Notes: a model not told the origin generated them from the letters alone. 64,000 nt of DNA from Cupriavidus yeoncheonensis (GCF_905397275.1 NZ_CAJPUY010000015.1:1-64000), one strand, 5' to 3'. Counted from the stretch's first letter, positions 48,293 to 58,198 are shown. Program-made: numbers and translations.

Positions 48293-49250
48293 GGAGCAGG
48301 GCTTCGCCGCCGCCGCGATCGATGCCTGCCTGCGCCCGGTCGCGGGCGGGCACGCGCCGCCGTGGGGCATGTGGCTGCCGATGGTGACGCCCATGCGCGG
48401 TGCCGCGCTGGACCTGCCGGCGGCGGCACGATTGGCCGAGCGCTACGCGCGTGCCGGTGTGGACGGTCTCGTCATCCTGGGCACGACAGGCGAGGGCGGC
48501 CTGCTGTCGCCGAAGGAGCGACGCGAGCTTGCCGCGACCGTGCTCGAGGCGGTGAATGGCGCCGTGCCGGTGATGGCTGGCGCTGGCGGGGTCGATACGC
48601 GTGCGGTAGGCGAGCAGGTCCGCCATCTCGACCACCTCGATCTCGCCGGCTACCTCGTTGCGCCGCCGTACTACCTGCGCCCGTCGGACGCGGGCATTGC
48701 GTGGCATTTTGCCGAAGTACTGAAGGTGACGCAGCGGCCGCTGATGCTCTACAACGTACCCAGGCGCACGGGCTGCGCCATGTCGTTGGCGCTGATGCGG
48801 TCGTTGCTGGCACATCCGCGCATCGTGGCAGTGAAGGAGTGCGACGCTGCCAATCTGCGCGAGGCGGCCAGGCGGCAGCCGTTCCCGGTGTTCTGTGGCG
48901 ACGATGCGCACATGCTGGACCACCTGCTGGCGGGTGGCGCGGGCGCGGTGCCGGCGTCGGCGCATATCCGGCCGGAACTGTTCGTCCGGTTGCTGCACCT
49001 TGCCGAAACCGGGCGGCGACTCGCCGCGGGGGCGCTGTTCAGCCAGTTGCAACCGTTGGTCTCACTGATGTTTTCGGAGCCGAATCCTGCGCCGGTGAAG
49101 GCGGCGCTGGCGATAGAGGGCTGGATCGAACCCGATGTCCGCCTGCCCATGCAGCCGGCCAGCAAGGCGCTGTGGCAGCGGCTGGAGACGGCGTTGGCGT
49201 CGCTGCCCGCAATATCGGAAGAGGGCATGCGCGAAGCGAATGCTTCTTGA
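48279..49250 (+). CDS. Dihydrodipicolinate synthase family protein
   Basis: This DapA/NAL superfamily aldolase has 323 residues. The Schiff-base lysine is K186 in RIVAVKECDA, the catalytic Tyr is Y158 in LYNVPRRTG, the pyruvate-binding pair is T69/T70 in GTTGEG, and R163 stands where DapA binds the second carboxylate. The core is therefore complete. It carries a 25-30 residue N-terminal extension, and DapA itself is usually encoded elsewhere in these genomes. It could be a second DHDPS or a related aldolase. It starts inside the preceding gene. Confidence 0.8.
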   Translation: MWRTEEQGFAAAAIDACLRPVAGGHAPPWGMWLPMVTPMRGAALDLPAAARLAERYARAGVDGLVILGTTGEGGLLSPKERRELAATVLEAVNGAVPVMAGAGGVDTRAVGEQVRHLDHLDLAGYLVAPPYYLRPSDAGIAWHFAEVLKVTQRPLMLYNVPRRTGCAMSLALMRSLLAHPRIVAVKECDAANLREAARRQPFPVFCGDDAHMLDHLLAGGAGAVPASAHIRPELFVRLLHLAETGRRLAAGALFSQLQPLVSLMFSEPNPAPVKAALAIEGWIEPDVRLPMQPASKALWQRLETALASLPAISEEGMREANAS

Positions 49251-49318
49251 TTTGCCGCCAGCTCCCGGCGCCGACGCGCTTCGAAGCGCAAAGACAAAAC
49301 CGGAGCGGCAAAAAGAAA

Positions 49319-49344
49319 AAGGCCGATGCTTGCGCATCGGCCTT
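49319..49344 (-). terminator. Intrinsic terminator of tRNA-Asn
   Basis: AAGGCCGATGC (49319-49329) pairs with GCATCGGCCTT (49334-49344). Read leftward it is followed by TTTCTTTTT. It lies 15 bases beyond the tRNA 3' end. Confidence 0.9.
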
Positions 49345-49358
49345 CGTCTTGTATCGGT

Positions 49359-49434
49359 TGGCTCCCCGACCTGGGCTCGAACCAGGGACCTGCGGATTAA
49401 CAGTCCGTCGCTCTACCGACTGAGCTATCGGGGA
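49359..49434 (-). tRNA. tRNA-Asn (anticodon GTT)
   Basis: On the minus strand the acceptor TCCCCGA pairs with TCGGGGA. The D arm is TAGCTCAGTCGGTAGAGC and the T loop has GGTTCGAGCCC. The anticodon GTT lies at 49401-49399 within CTGTTAATC. The discriminator is G and CCA is encoded at the 3' end, giving 76 bases. Confidence 0.97.
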
Positions 49435-49449
49435 ACAGCAGAGAAAGAG

Positions 49450-49479
49450 ATTATAGCCAGCTTCTCTTTTGCTCGTCAA
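49450..49479 (-). promoter_or_regulatory. Sigma-70 promoter of tRNA-Asn
   Basis: On the minus strand TTGACG (49479-49474) and a perfect TATAAT (49455-49450) are 18 bases apart, about 16 bases before the mature tRNA 5' end. This is a strong housekeeping promoter. Confidence 0.9.
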
Positions 49480-49635
49480 CACCTTTCGGCAACTTTATGG
49501 CTGCCGACTGCTTTGGCGAGGCGCCTGGCCGCTGTGGCCGCGCTGCGGGTGCGCCTGACTGGCGGCGCTCCGGTGCTTTGCATTCAACAGCGAGGCCGAA
49601 TTATAGCGAGGCCGCGGGGCCGGGGCTCCAAAGAA

Positions 49636-49668
49636 AAAAGCCGCCATTCAGGCGGCTTTTCATTCGAT
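49636..49668 (-). terminator. Intrinsic terminator of ferredoxin reductase gene
   Basis: AAAAGCCGCC (49636-49645) pairs with GGCGGCTTTT (49651-49660) around a five-base loop. The leftward side continues in T residues. It lies about 30 bases after the reductase stop. Confidence 0.9.
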
Positions 49669-49688
49669 CGCTGCGGTCCGGGCCGGGA

Positions 49689-50795
49689 TCAGTCGAACAC
49701 CGGCGATTCCACGCCGAGGACCTTGTGCAGCTTCGGCGAGGTGGTGGTGTACTGCATGTGGATTTTCTTCTCGGGGAAGATATACGGCGCAGCCCCGAAC
49801 GCGGCCAGCGCGGCCTCGTGGAAGCCCGACAGGATCAGCTTCTTCTTGCCGGGGTAGGTGTTGATGTCGCCGACCGCGAAGATGCCAGGGATATTGGTCT
49901 GGAATTTCTCGGTGTCCACCTTGATCTGCTTGCGCTCCAGGTCCAGGCCCCACTCGGCGATCGGGCCGAGCTTGGGCGACAGGCCGAAGAACACCAGCAG
50001 GTCGTCCAGCGGCAGGCGGCGGGTCACGCCGTCGGCACCGGCCACCTTCACTTCGGTGAGCACGCCGTCCTTCTCTTCATAGCCGCCGATCTGGCCGACC
50101 AGGAACTGCATTTCCATCTGTTCGCACAGATCCTTCATCTTGGCGACCGAAGCCGGGGCGGCGCGGAAGCCGTCGCGGCGGTGGATCATCACCACCGACT
50201 CGGCCTTGCCGACCAGGTCCAGCGCCCAGTCCAGCGCCGAGTCGCCGCCACCGACGATCACCAGGTTGCGGCCGTGGAAGCGGCTCGGATCCTTGACGCG
50301 GTAGAACAGCTGCTTGCCGTCGAACTTGTCGATGCCGTCGACCTTCAGCGTGCGCGGCTGGAACGAGCCCACGCCCGCGGCGATGAAGATGGTCTTGGTG
50401 ATGAAGCGGGTTCCGAGCGAGGTCTCGACGAAGAAGCGGCCATCTTCACGGCGCTCGACCACGGAGACTTCCTGGCCCAGGTGGAAGGTGGGCTCGAACG
50501 GCTCGATCTGCTTGAGCAGGTTGTCGGTCAGTTCCTGGCCGGTGCAGCTGGGCACGGCCGGGATGTCATAGATGGGCTTGTCCGGATACAGCTCCACGCA
50601 CTGGCCGCCGACCACCTTGAGGGAGTCGATGACGTGCGCCTTGATTTCAAGCAGGCCCAGCTCGAACACCTGGAACAGGCCAACCGGGCCTGCGCCGACG
50701 ATCAGTGCGTCGATTTCCAGCGGCTGACCGCCGGCGGTGTTGCTGGCGGCCGCTTTCGTCGTGTCGGCAACGGGATTGGGAATGCTCAAGTCCAT
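49689..50795 (-). CDS. Ferredoxin/flavodoxin-NADP+ reductase, thioredoxin-reductase-like type
   Basis: This flavoprotein of 368 residues transfers electrons between NADPH and ferredoxin. The FAD motif is [18 protein letters not shown], the NADPH motif is [19 protein letters not shown], and the second FAD contact is [19 protein letters not shown]. The CxxC of thioredoxin reductase is absent, which assigns it to the TrxR-like FNR group. Its neighbour fdxA, 75 bases upstream in the same direction, encodes a plausible electron partner. Confidence 0.92.
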   Translation of the reverse strand: MDLSIPNPVADTTKAAASNTAGGQPLEIDALIVGAGPVGLFQVFELGLLEIKAHVIDSLKVVGGQCVELYPDKPIYDIPAVPSCTGQELTDNLLKQIEPFEPTFHLGQEVSVVERREDGRFFVETSLGTRFITKTIFIAAGVGSFQPRTLKVDGIDKFDGKQLFYRVKDPSRFHGRNLVIVGGGDSALDWALDLVGKAESVVMIHRRDGFRAAPASVAKMKDLCEQMEMQFLVGQIGGYEEKDGVLTEVKVAGADGVTRRLPLDDLLVFFGLSPKLGPIAEWGLDLERKQIKVDTEKFQTNIPGIFAVGDINTYPGKKKLILSGFHEAALAAFGAAPYIFPEKKIHMQYTTTSPKLHKVLGVESPVFD

Positions 50796-50870
50796 ATTCG
50801 TCCTGATACGTTTGTGGGCATCGCGTGCCCGGCATTGCGGAAAGCGCGTGGGGACGGCTTTCTAGTCGGT

Positions 50871-51194
50871 TCAGCGCTGCAGGTACTGCAGCTTGTCGGT
50901 CGCGTCCTTCCACTCTTCGGCCTCGGCCAGCGGGGCCTTGGTCTTGGTGATGGACGGCCAATTGCGCGCCAGCTCGACGTTCAGTTCAATGAAGTGCTGC
51001 TGGTCGCCCGGGACGTCTTCCTCGGCGTAAATGGCATTCACCGGGCATTCGGCCACGCACACCGCGCAGTCGATACACTCATCCGGGTCAATGGCCAGAA
51101 AGTTCGGGCCTTCACGGAAACAATCCACCGGACATACGTCAACGCAGTCTGTGTAGCGGCAACGGATGCAGGATTCGGTGACAACGTGAGTCAT
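50871..51194 (-). CDS. fdxA: 7Fe ferredoxin FdxA
   Basis: This is a small [3Fe-4S][4Fe-4S] electron carrier of 107 residues. The cysteine pattern is C9, C12, C17, C21, C25 in the first half and C40, C43, C46, C50 in the second, matching Azotobacter ferredoxin I. The DGDQQ-type loop ([15 protein letters not shown]) and C-terminal extension are typical. ATG 51194 ([12 protein letters not shown]) is the family start. It is probably co-transcribed with the downstream reductase. Confidence 0.95.
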   Translation of the reverse strand: MTHVVTESCIRCRYTDCVDVCPVDCFREGPNFLAIDPDECIDCAVCVAECPVNAIYAEEDVPGDQQHFIELNVELARNWPSITKTKAPLAEAEEWKDATDKLQYLQR

Positions 51195-51520
51195 TTCGGT
51201 TCCAGGAAAACGGGTCGGCTTTTGATGGGAAACTGGTTTCGGCCGCTTGTTTGCCTGCGCTGCAACGAGCATTGCCGCCAATGGCGATCTGCATGGGGCG
51301 AACGCGGGCCGTGGCCTTTCAGAAACCGATATTGTATCCGAGCCTTCTGGCAAGGATAGCGGGTCTATATAGCCGGATCAGATAGTTTTCTTATTTCTTT
51401 ATGTATATTTGATTGCGAACAGGTCTGTGCCATACGGGCCGGCAATGGCACGATGCGATGGTGCCGGAAGCACTTCCTGTCGTCGCACCCGCCGTCGGGG
51501 CCAATCACGAGGAGATCACC
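51195..51520. other. Divergent fdxA / secreted-protein intergenic region
   Basis: This 326-base gap includes an AT-rich patch at about 51376-51415 that stands out from its surroundings. A leftward TACAAT (51336-51331) may be the fdxA -10, but no good -35 precedes it. No operator repeat is apparent. Confidence 0.45.
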
Positions 51521-52081
51521 ATGCCTTGCCAGCAGCGCTTTGGTCCGTGGGATGTGGGCAGGCGGGCACGTCGGCGCGCGCTGTGCGGGTGGCTCGGGCT
51601 CATCGGACTGCACTTGCTGGCGGCCACACTGCCGACCGGCGCGAACGCGCAGACATTGTCCGAGCCCCGCATGGCCGACAGCGTGGTGTCCCGCCTCGTG
51701 GCATGGCGCACGCGCTCGGACCAGCCAGTGGCGCTGGCGGCACTGACGAGCTTCGACTGGGAGAGCTTCAGCGTCACCCGGGCCCCGGCCGGGGACGCCA
51801 TGGCCAACTGCGGCCGGGCCGGGTTGCTGCCGTGCGGCCCGGAACTGCAGCCCGAAGCCGGCCAGATGGTGCAGGTGCTGAGCTTCCAGCGCGGGGGACG
51901 CCAGGTCTACGCCGAGCGCATCATGGCGGAGAACGGTGCCTTCGCCGAGCCGTTGCCGGTGCAGGTGCCGCGGGCGGCGGCAACGCTCATGTCGTGCCGG
52001 GCCGGCGATGGCCGTCCCTTGTGGTGTGTGCAGGGCGTCCCGGCCCCGCGGCGCCCGCAACCTTTTCTCGACGGCGGCTGA
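51521..52081 (+). CDS. Secreted protein of unknown function
   Basis: This 186-residue product has a long basic N terminus (RRARRRALCGW) followed by a hydrophobic signal segment ending TGANAQ, so it is probably exported to the periplasm. The mature part has SFDWESFSVTRAP and four cysteines, two in NCGRAGLLPCG and two in LMSCRAGDGRPLWCV, that could form disulfides. GAGGAG precedes ATG 51521. I do not recognise the family. pncB follows after 82 bases. Confidence 0.65.
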   Translation: MPCQQRFGPWDVGRRARRRALCGWLGLIGLHLLAATLPTGANAQTLSEPRMADSVVSRLVAWRTRSDQPVALAALTSFDWESFSVTRAPAGDAMANCGRAGLLPCGPELQPEAGQMVQVLSFQRGGRQVYAERIMAENGAFAEPLPVQVPRAAATLMSCRAGDGRPLWCVQGVPAPRRPQPFLDGG

Positions 52082-52163
52082 GCGCGCTTTCGAGCGCAGC
52101 CGCCCGCAAGGGCGGACATCGGTTAGCATGTGTGCCTGAACCGGCATCGCCGTCTGGCCCGTT

Positions 52164-53342
52164 ATGATCATCCCATCCCTGCTCGACACCGACCTGTACA
52201 AGTTCACGATGATGCAGGTGGTGCTGCACCATTTCCCCCAGGCGCAGGTTGAGTACCGCTTCAAGTGCCGGAACGCGGGCGTCGACCTGACCCCGTATAT
52301 CGAGGAGATCCGCGCGGAGGTGGCACAACTGTGCAGCCTGCGCTTCACGGAAGAGGAACTCGCCTACCTGCGCGGCATGCGATTCATCAAGAGCGATTTC
52401 GTCGATTTTCTCGCGCTGTTCCACCTGAACCAGAAGTACGTGTCGATCGAGCCCGCGCCGCAGGGCAATGGCGAGATCGAGATCGCAATCCGTGGCCCGT
52501 GGCTGCACACCATCCTGTTCGAGGTGCCGCTGCTGGCCATCGTCAACGAGGTGTATTTCCGCCGCACGCAGCCCAGGCCCGACCTGGCAGAAGGGCGCCG
52601 CCGGCTGGAGCAGAAGCTCGCACTGCTGCAGGCGCACGAATACCGCGATTGCGTGATCGCGGACTATGGCACCCGCCGGCGCTTCTCGCGCGACTGGCAG
52701 GAAGAGGTTCTGCTGGAGATACGCAACACGCTGGGGCCGCAACTGGCCGGCACGAGCAACGTGCATTTCGCGCGCCTGCACAATATGGTGCCGCTGGGCA
52801 CCATGGCGCATGAGTATGTGCAGGCGTGCCAGGCGCTGGGCCCGCGCCTGCGCGATTCGCAGGTCTTTGCGCTCGAGAACTGGGCGCGCGAATACCGCGG
52901 CGACCTGGGCATTGCGCTGTCGGATACCTACGGCTTCGACGCGTTCCTGCGCGATTTCGACCTGTATTTCTGCAAGCTGTTCGACGGCGTGCGGCACGAT
53001 TCCGGCGACCCCTTACTGTGGGGCGAGCGGATGCTGGCGCACTACGCGGCCAACCGGGTCGATCCGCTCGGCAAGACACTGATTTTCAGCGACAGCCTCG
53101 ATATCCCGCGCGTCATCGAGCTGTACGAGCGCTTTCACGGCCGCTGCCGGCTGGCGTTCGGCGTGGGCACCAACCTGACCAATGACCTTGGCTATACGCC
53201 ACTGCAGATCGTCATCAAGATGGTCCGCTGCAACGGGCAGCCGGTGGCCAAGCTGTCGGATACGCCGGAAAAGACCATGTGCGACGATCCTGGCTACCTG
53301 GCCTACCTGCGCCAGGTGTTCGAGGTTCGGGCGCCTGCTTAG
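52164..53342 (+). CDS. pncB: Nicotinate phosphoribosyltransferase
   Basis: This enzyme joins nicotinate to PRPP in the NAD salvage (Preiss-Handler) pathway. It has 392 residues. The start [21 protein letters not shown] is diagnostic. [19 protein letters not shown] holds the phosphorylated His region, [16 protein letters not shown] and [17 protein letters not shown] the phosphate site, and [12 protein letters not shown] the PRPP-binding end. All regions are intact. Confidence 0.97.
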   Translation: MIIPSLLDTDLYKFTMMQVVLHHFPQAQVEYRFKCRNAGVDLTPYIEEIRAEVAQLCSLRFTEEELAYLRGMRFIKSDFVDFLALFHLNQKYVSIEPAPQGNGEIEIAIRGPWLHTILFEVPLLAIVNEVYFRRTQPRPDLAEGRRRLEQKLALLQAHEYRDCVIADYGTRRRFSRDWQEEVLLEIRNTLGPQLAGTSNVHFARLHNMVPLGTMAHEYVQACQALGPRLRDSQVFALENWAREYRGDLGIALSDTYGFDAFLRDFDLYFCKLFDGVRHDSGDPLLWGERMLAHYAANRVDPLGKTLIFSDSLDIPRVIELYERFHGRCRLAFGVGTNLTNDLGYTPLQIVIKMVRCNGQPVAKLSDTPEKTMCDDPGYLAYLRQVFEVRAPA

Positions 53343-53431
53343 CAATTTTCAACAGATTCGGGGCGTGAGCGGAGCAGGGCGCGCCACTATAATGGCGTGC
53401 ATTGCCCCGCATGTTCATGACGCCAGGCCCT

Positions 53432-54118
53432 ATGGAAACCAACGACGCCCGTGACCGCATCTTTGCCCGTATCCGCGCCGCGCAGGGGCGTTCGCCCAAG
53501 GTAAGCAGCGGCGAGCGCGAAGCCGTGGCCGACTACCTCGCGCGTCATCCGCAGGGGCCGCGCCCGAGCGCGCAGCCGGACCGTACCGAAGCCTTCATGG
53601 CGCAGGCGCAGCGCATGGCGTCCACGGTCGATCGTGTCGCGACGCTCGCCGATGTGCCGGCCGCAGCGGTGCGCTTCCTCGACAGCCTGAACCTCGTGCA
53701 TCGTGCCGTCGCCTGGGACGCGTTTGGCGCGCTGCCGTGGCAGGACAGCGGCATGACCGTGGAGTGCCGGCCTCCCGTGCGCGATCCGCAGGCCGACCAC
53801 GACCACGGCGACCTGGTCGGCATCACGGGCTGTTTCTGCGCCATTGCCGAGACCGGCTCGCTGATGCTGCTGTCGGGCCCGGAAACGTTCGCGTCGGCAG
53901 CGCTGCTGCCCGAGACGCATATCGCGGTGGTGCCGGTGTCGCGCATCGTCGACAGCCTCGAAGATGCGTTTGCGCTGATGCGCAGCGAACGCGGCGAGCT
54001 GCCGCGCGCGACCAATATCATCAGCGGCCCGTCGCGTACCGGCGACATCGAGCAGACCATCGTGCTGGGCGCACACGGGCCGTACCGCGTCCACGTCATC
54101 CTGGTCGACCAGGCCTGA
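53432..54118 (+). CDS. LutC/YkgG family protein
   Basis: This 228-residue protein belongs to the LUD domain family, whose LutC members work with LutA and LutB in L-lactate oxidation. Visible family parts are the N-terminal DARDRIFARIRAAQGR, GITGCFCAIAETGSLML in the centre, HIAVVPVSRIVDSLEDAF and the final GPSRTGDIEQTIVLGAHGP. The partner iron-sulfur genes lutA and lutB are not adjacent. ATG 53432 is favoured; in-frame ATG 53411 and 53417 are possible. Confidence 0.85.
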   Translation: METNDARDRIFARIRAAQGRSPKVSSGEREAVADYLARHPQGPRPSAQPDRTEAFMAQAQRMASTVDRVATLADVPAAAVRFLDSLNLVHRAVAWDAFGALPWQDSGMTVECRPPVRDPQADHDHGDLVGITGCFCAIAETGSLMLLSGPETFASAALLPETHIAVVPVSRIVDSLEDAFALMRSERGELPRATNIISGPSRTGDIEQTIVLGAHGPYRVHVILVDQA

Positions 54119-54287
54119 CAGCGTTTCGGCCACATGCCGCGCTGGACGCGGCGGCGCCTGATTTACACTGGCACGTTCACCGTGCGTTCACCGTGCGATG
54201 TGCGGAGCGTTGCCGCAGGGCGATCCGCATGCGGCAGGCGCTGCCGTTCCGCCCCACGCCACACACTGTCCAAGGAGAGTCCGTCTG

Positions 54288-55712
54288 ATGCAACGCGCCC
54301 GCATGCTGTTGCCGCTGCCGGCCATGCTGGCCGTTTTGCCTTCGCTGTCCCACGCCGCCGATATCGATGGCGCGGCCCTGTCCGCATGGTGGGGGCTGCC
54401 GTTTGCCGGTGTGCTGCTGTCGATCGCGTTGTGCCCGCTGCTTGCGCCGCGTTTCTGGCATCACCACTACGGCAAGATCGCGGCGGGCTGGGGCCTGCTG
54501 TTCCTGCTGCCGTTCGCCGCGGTGTTCGGCGCGCATATGGCACTGGCAGGCGCGGTGCACGCGCTGCTGGCCGAGTACATTCCGTTCATCGCGCTGATCG
54601 CAGCGCTCTATATCGTCGCGGGCGGCATCTGCGTGCGCGGCAACCTGCACGGAACGCCGGGGCTCAATACCGGCATCCTGGCACTGGGCACCTTGCTTGC
54701 AAGCTTCATGGGCACGACGGGCGCGGCCATGCTGCTGATCCGGCCGCTGCTGCGCGCCAATGACAACCGCCGGCATGTGGCCCACGTGGTGGTGTTCTTC
54801 ATCTTCCTGGTGGCCAATGCCGGCGGCGCGCTGACGCCGCTCGGGGACCCGCCGCTGTTCCTGGGCTTCCTGCAGGGCGTGGACTTCTTCTGGACCATGC
54901 GCAAGATCCTGCCGGAGACGCTGTTCATCTGCCTGGCGCTGCTGGCCATTTTCTACGTGCTGGACCGGCACTACTACCACAACAAGGAGGAAGCGCGGCC
55001 GGCGCACAGGGATCCCACGCCAGACACGCGCGGCATCCGCATCGAAGGCAAGATCAACTTCGTGCTGTTGCTCGCGGTGGTGGGGCTGGTCCTGATGAGC
55101 GGATTGTGGAAGCCGGGCATCTCGTTCGACGTGCTTGGCACCGACGTGCCGCTGCAGGCGGCCGTGCGCGACGTGATGCTGGTGGCGGTGGCCATCGTCT
55201 CGCTGCTGGTGACGCCGCATGCCGCGCGCAGCGGCAACGAATTCAGCTGGGAACCGATCCTGGAGGTCGGCAAGCTCTTTGCCGGCATCTTCCTGACCAT
55301 CATCCCGGTGATCGCCATGCTCAAGGCGGGCACCGACGGGGCGTTCGCGGTCGTGGTCCGGGCCGTGAGCGATGCCAACGGGCAGCCGGTCGACAGCATG
55401 TACTTCTGGGCGACCGGCCTGCTCTCGTCCTTCCTGGACAATGCGCCGACCTACCTGGTGTTCTTCAGTACGGCAGGCGGGGATGCCGCCACGCTGATGA
55501 CGCGCGACGCGTCCACACTCGCGGCCATCTCCGCCGGCGCGGTCTTCATGGGGGCCAATACCTACATTGGCAATGCGCCGAACCTGATGGTGAAAGCCAT
55601 CGCTGAAAACCGCGGCCTGCGCATGCCCAGTTTCTTCGGCTACATGCTATGGTCTGGCTCCATCCTGTTGCCGCTGTTCCTGGTGATGACGTTCCTTTTT
55701 TTCAAAGTGTGA
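54288..55712 (+). CDS. Sodium:proton antiporter / CitMHS-type membrane transporter
   Basis: This 474-residue inner-membrane protein has about 11 to 12 hydrophobic helices and a cleavable-looking N-terminal signal (LPSLSHAADI). Conserved pieces include GTTGAAMLLIRPLLRAND, FLVANAGGALTPLGDPPLFLGFL, LLSSFLDNAPTYLVFFS and GANTYIGNAPNLMVKAIAE, typical of NhaD/ion-transporter superfamily antiporters annotated as CitMHS-like. Na+/H+ exchange is the probable activity but citrate or another anion cannot be ruled out. AAGGAGAG precedes ATG 54288. Confidence 0.85.
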   Translation: MQRARMLLPLPAMLAVLPSLSHAADIDGAALSAWWGLPFAGVLLSIALCPLLAPRFWHHHYGKIAAGWGLLFLLPFAAVFGAHMALAGAVHALLAEYIPFIALIAALYIVAGGICVRGNLHGTPGLNTGILALGTLLASFMGTTGAAMLLIRPLLRANDNRRHVAHVVVFFIFLVANAGGALTPLGDPPLFLGFLQGVDFFWTMRKILPETLFICLALLAIFYVLDRHYYHNKEEARPAHRDPTPDTRGIRIEGKINFVLLLAVVGLVLMSGLWKPGISFDVLGTDVPLQAAVRDVMLVAVAIVSLLVTPHAARSGNEFSWEPILEVGKLFAGIFLTIIPVIAMLKAGTDGAFAVVVRAVSDANGQPVDSMYFWATGLLSSFLDNAPTYLVFFSTAGGDAATLMTRDASTLAAISAGAVFMGANTYIGNAPNLMVKAIAENRGLRMPSFFGYMLWSGSILLPLFLVMTFLFFKV

Positions 55713-55716
55713 TGCC

Positions 55717-56712
55717 ATGAAGCCGTCTGTCCTTGTCACCCGCGCCATTTTTCCCGACGTCATCGAACATCTCGCGCGGCACTTCGATGTCGATGACAAC
55801 CAGCAGGACGCCGTGCTCGATGCCGACGCGCTCAAGGCGCGCCTGGCCGGAAAGGCAGGTGTGCTGACCAATGCCGCCGACCGCGTCGATGCTGGCCTGA
55901 TCGCCGCGCTGCCCGGCCTGCGAGCCGTCTGCAACATGGCGGTCGGCTACAACAACCTCGACATTCCCGCGCTGACGGCAGCCGGTATCGTTGCCACGAA
56001 CACGCCAGACGTGCTCACCGAGACCACGGCCGATTTCGGCTGGGCGCTGCTGATGGCAACCGCGCGGCGCGTCACCGAGTCCGAGCACTACCTGCGTGAT
56101 GGCAGGTGGCAGCGCTGGAGCTACGACATGCTGGTCGGCATGGACGTGTACGGCAGCACGCTGGGCATCCTCGGCATGGGCCGTATCGGCCAGGCCCTGG
56201 CACGTCGCGCGGCCGGGTTTGGCATGACGGTGCTCTACCACAACCGCAGCCGGCTGCCGGAGTCCACGGAGCAGGCGCTCAATGCGCGCTATGTCAGCAA
56301 GGACGAGCTGCTTCAGCAGTCGGACCACGTGGTGCTGGTGCTGCCGTACGGCCCGCAAAGCCACCATGTCATCGGTGCCGCCGAACTGAACCAGATGAAG
56401 CCGACGGCCACGCTGATCAACCTGGCGCGCGGCGGTATCGTCGACGACGCCGCACTGGCGCAGGCGCTCAAGACACGCCGTATCTTTGCCGCGGGACTCG
56501 ACGTGTTCGAAGGTGAACCTGATGTCCACCCGGGCCTGCTGACCGTGCCCAACGTGGTGCTGACGCCGCACATCGCCAGCGCGTCGGAGAAAACGCGCCG
56601 CGCCATGGCCATGCTGGCCGCCGACAACCTGATCGCGGCGCTCGATGCCGGACCCGACGCCGGACATCCGCAGTCGGTCATCAATCCCGCGGTGATGGGG
56701 CATCGCCGCTGA
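55717..56712 (+). CDS. D-2-hydroxyacid dehydrogenase (glyoxylate/hydroxypyruvate reductase type)
   Basis: This NAD(P)H-dependent enzyme has 331 residues. The cofactor motif is LGILGMGRIGQALARRA. The catalytic set is Arg in NLARGGIVDDAAL, Glu in GLDVFEGEPDVHP and His in LTPHIASASEKTR. Domain order is the usual split substrate/NAD-binding fold. The sequence resembles GhrB/GyaR more than SerA, since there is no C-terminal ACT domain. It starts four bases after the antiporter stop, so the two genes share a message. Confidence 0.93.
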   Translation: MKPSVLVTRAIFPDVIEHLARHFDVDDNQQDAVLDADALKARLAGKAGVLTNAADRVDAGLIAALPGLRAVCNMAVGYNNLDIPALTAAGIVATNTPDVLTETTADFGWALLMATARRVTESEHYLRDGRWQRWSYDMLVGMDVYGSTLGILGMGRIGQALARRAAGFGMTVLYHNRSRLPESTEQALNARYVSKDELLQQSDHVVLVLPYGPQSHHVIGAAELNQMKPTATLINLARGGIVDDAALAQALKTRRIFAAGLDVFEGEPDVHPGLLTVPNVVLTPHIASASEKTRRAMAMLAADNLIAALDAGPDAGHPQSVINPAVMGHRR

Positions 56713-56722
56713 AACGCTTCCC

Positions 56723-58198
56723 ATGACCTGGATTCCCTTGCTTACGCTGGGCGTGGCGCTGCTGGCGCTCGTCCTGCTTGTCGTGCTTGTGCTGCGCCAG
56801 CAGGCATCGCCCGACGCCGCCGGCGACCTGCATCGCCAGCTTGCCGATTCCCGCAACGAAAGCCTGCGCGGGATGGAGCGGCTCGAGCGCGAGTTGCGCA
56901 ACGAAGTGGCCGAGGGCGCGCGCGGCAGCCGTTCGGAGTCGGCCCAGCAGATGCTGCGCTTCCAGCAGACGCTGTCGTCGCAGCTCACGAGCATCGCCAC
57001 GCTGCAGAACAACCAGATCGACGGCTTTGCCCAGCAACTCGCCAAGCTGACGGAATCGAATACGCAGCAGCTCGAACACGTCAGGCAGAACCTGCTGTTG
57101 CAGGGCCAGCAGGCTCGCGATGAGCAGGCGGTGTCATTGCGCCGCTTTGGCGACGGCCTGCAGCAGCAGCTTGCGCAGATGTCGGAGGCCAACGAACGCC
57201 GGCTGGCCGAGGTTCGCGCCACGCTGGAACAGAAACTGCACGACATCGAGGCCAACAATTCCACCAAGCTCGACGAGATGCGCCGCACCGTCGACGAGAA
57301 GCTGCACGCGACGCTGGAGCAACGGCTCGGCGAATCGTTCCGGCTGGTCTCGGACCGGCTGGAGCAGGTGCATCGCGGACTCGGCGAAATGCAGATGCTG
57401 GCGCAAGGCGTGGGTGACCTGAAGAAGGTGCTCACCAACGTGAAGTCGCGCGGCACCTGGGGCGAAGTGCAGCTCGAGATGTTGCTCGAGCAGATGCTGA
57501 CGAAGGATCAGTACGACAAGAACGTGGAAACCGTGCGCAACTCGGGCGCGCGCGTGGAGTTCGCGATTCGCCTGCCGGGCAAGGATGCCGAGCACGGCAC
57601 GGTCTGGCTGCCGATCGATGCCAAGTTCCCCAAGGAGCAGTACGAGCGGCTGCTCGATGCCCAGGAGCGCGGCGACGTCGACGGCGTCGCCGCGTTTGGC
57701 CGCGAACTGGAAATGGCGTTGCGACGCGAGGCGCAGACCATCTCGGAGAAGTACCTGTCGCCGCCCGCCACCACGGATTTCGCCATTCTCTTCCTGCCGA
57801 CGGAAGGGCTGTACGCAGAGGTCTTGCGCAGGCCCGGCCTGACCGATGTGATGCAGCGGAACTACCGCGTCACGGTGGCGGGGCCAACCACGCTGACGGC
57901 ACTGCTGAACAGCCTGCAGATGGGCTTCCGCACGCTGGCGCTGGAAAAGCGTTCCAGCGAGGTCTGGGAAGTGCTGGGAGCCGTGAAGACGGAGTTCGGG
58001 AAATTCGGGGAGGTGCTTGCGAAGACCCGCGATACGCTCGAGCGGGCGGCGCGCAATATCGAGCAGGCCGAGGTTCGCACGCGTCAGATGGCGCGCAAGC
58101 TGCGGACGGTCGAGGCCTTGCCCGGCGAGGCGGCGCAGCAGTTGCTGGGCACCGGTGTGCCCGAGGTGCCGGAGGTGTCGGAAGACGCGGGTGGCTGA
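56723..58198 (+). CDS. rmuC: DNA recombination protein RmuC
   Basis: This membrane-anchored protein of the PD-(D/E)XK nuclease superfamily is linked to limiting DNA inversions. It has 491 residues. An N-terminal helix (LLTLGVALLALVLLVVLVLR) anchors it. A long coiled coil fills about residues 30-220, and the RmuC domain follows, with NVKSRGTWGEVQLEMLLEQML, VWLPIDAKFPKEQYERLLDA and NSLQMGFRTLALEKRSSEVW. It starts 10 bases after the dehydrogenase stop. Confidence 0.95.
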   Translation: MTWIPLLTLGVALLALVLLVVLVLRQQASPDAAGDLHRQLADSRNESLRGMERLERELRNEVAEGARGSRSESAQQMLRFQQTLSSQLTSIATLQNNQIDGFAQQLAKLTESNTQQLEHVRQNLLLQGQQARDEQAVSLRRFGDGLQQQLAQMSEANERRLAEVRATLEQKLHDIEANNSTKLDEMRRTVDEKLHATLEQRLGESFRLVSDRLEQVHRGLGEMQMLAQGVGDLKKVLTNVKSRGTWGEVQLEMLLEQMLTKDQYDKNVETVRNSGARVEFAIRLPGKDAEHGTVWLPIDAKFPKEQYERLLDAQERGDVDGVAAFGRELEMALRREAQTISEKYLSPPATTDFAILFLPTEGLYAEVLRRPGLTDVMQRNYRVTVAGPTTLTALLNSLQMGFRTLALEKRSSEVWEVLGAVKTEFGKFGEVLAKTRDTLERAARNIEQAEVRTRQMARKLRTVEALPGEAAQQLLGTGVPEVPEVSEDAGG

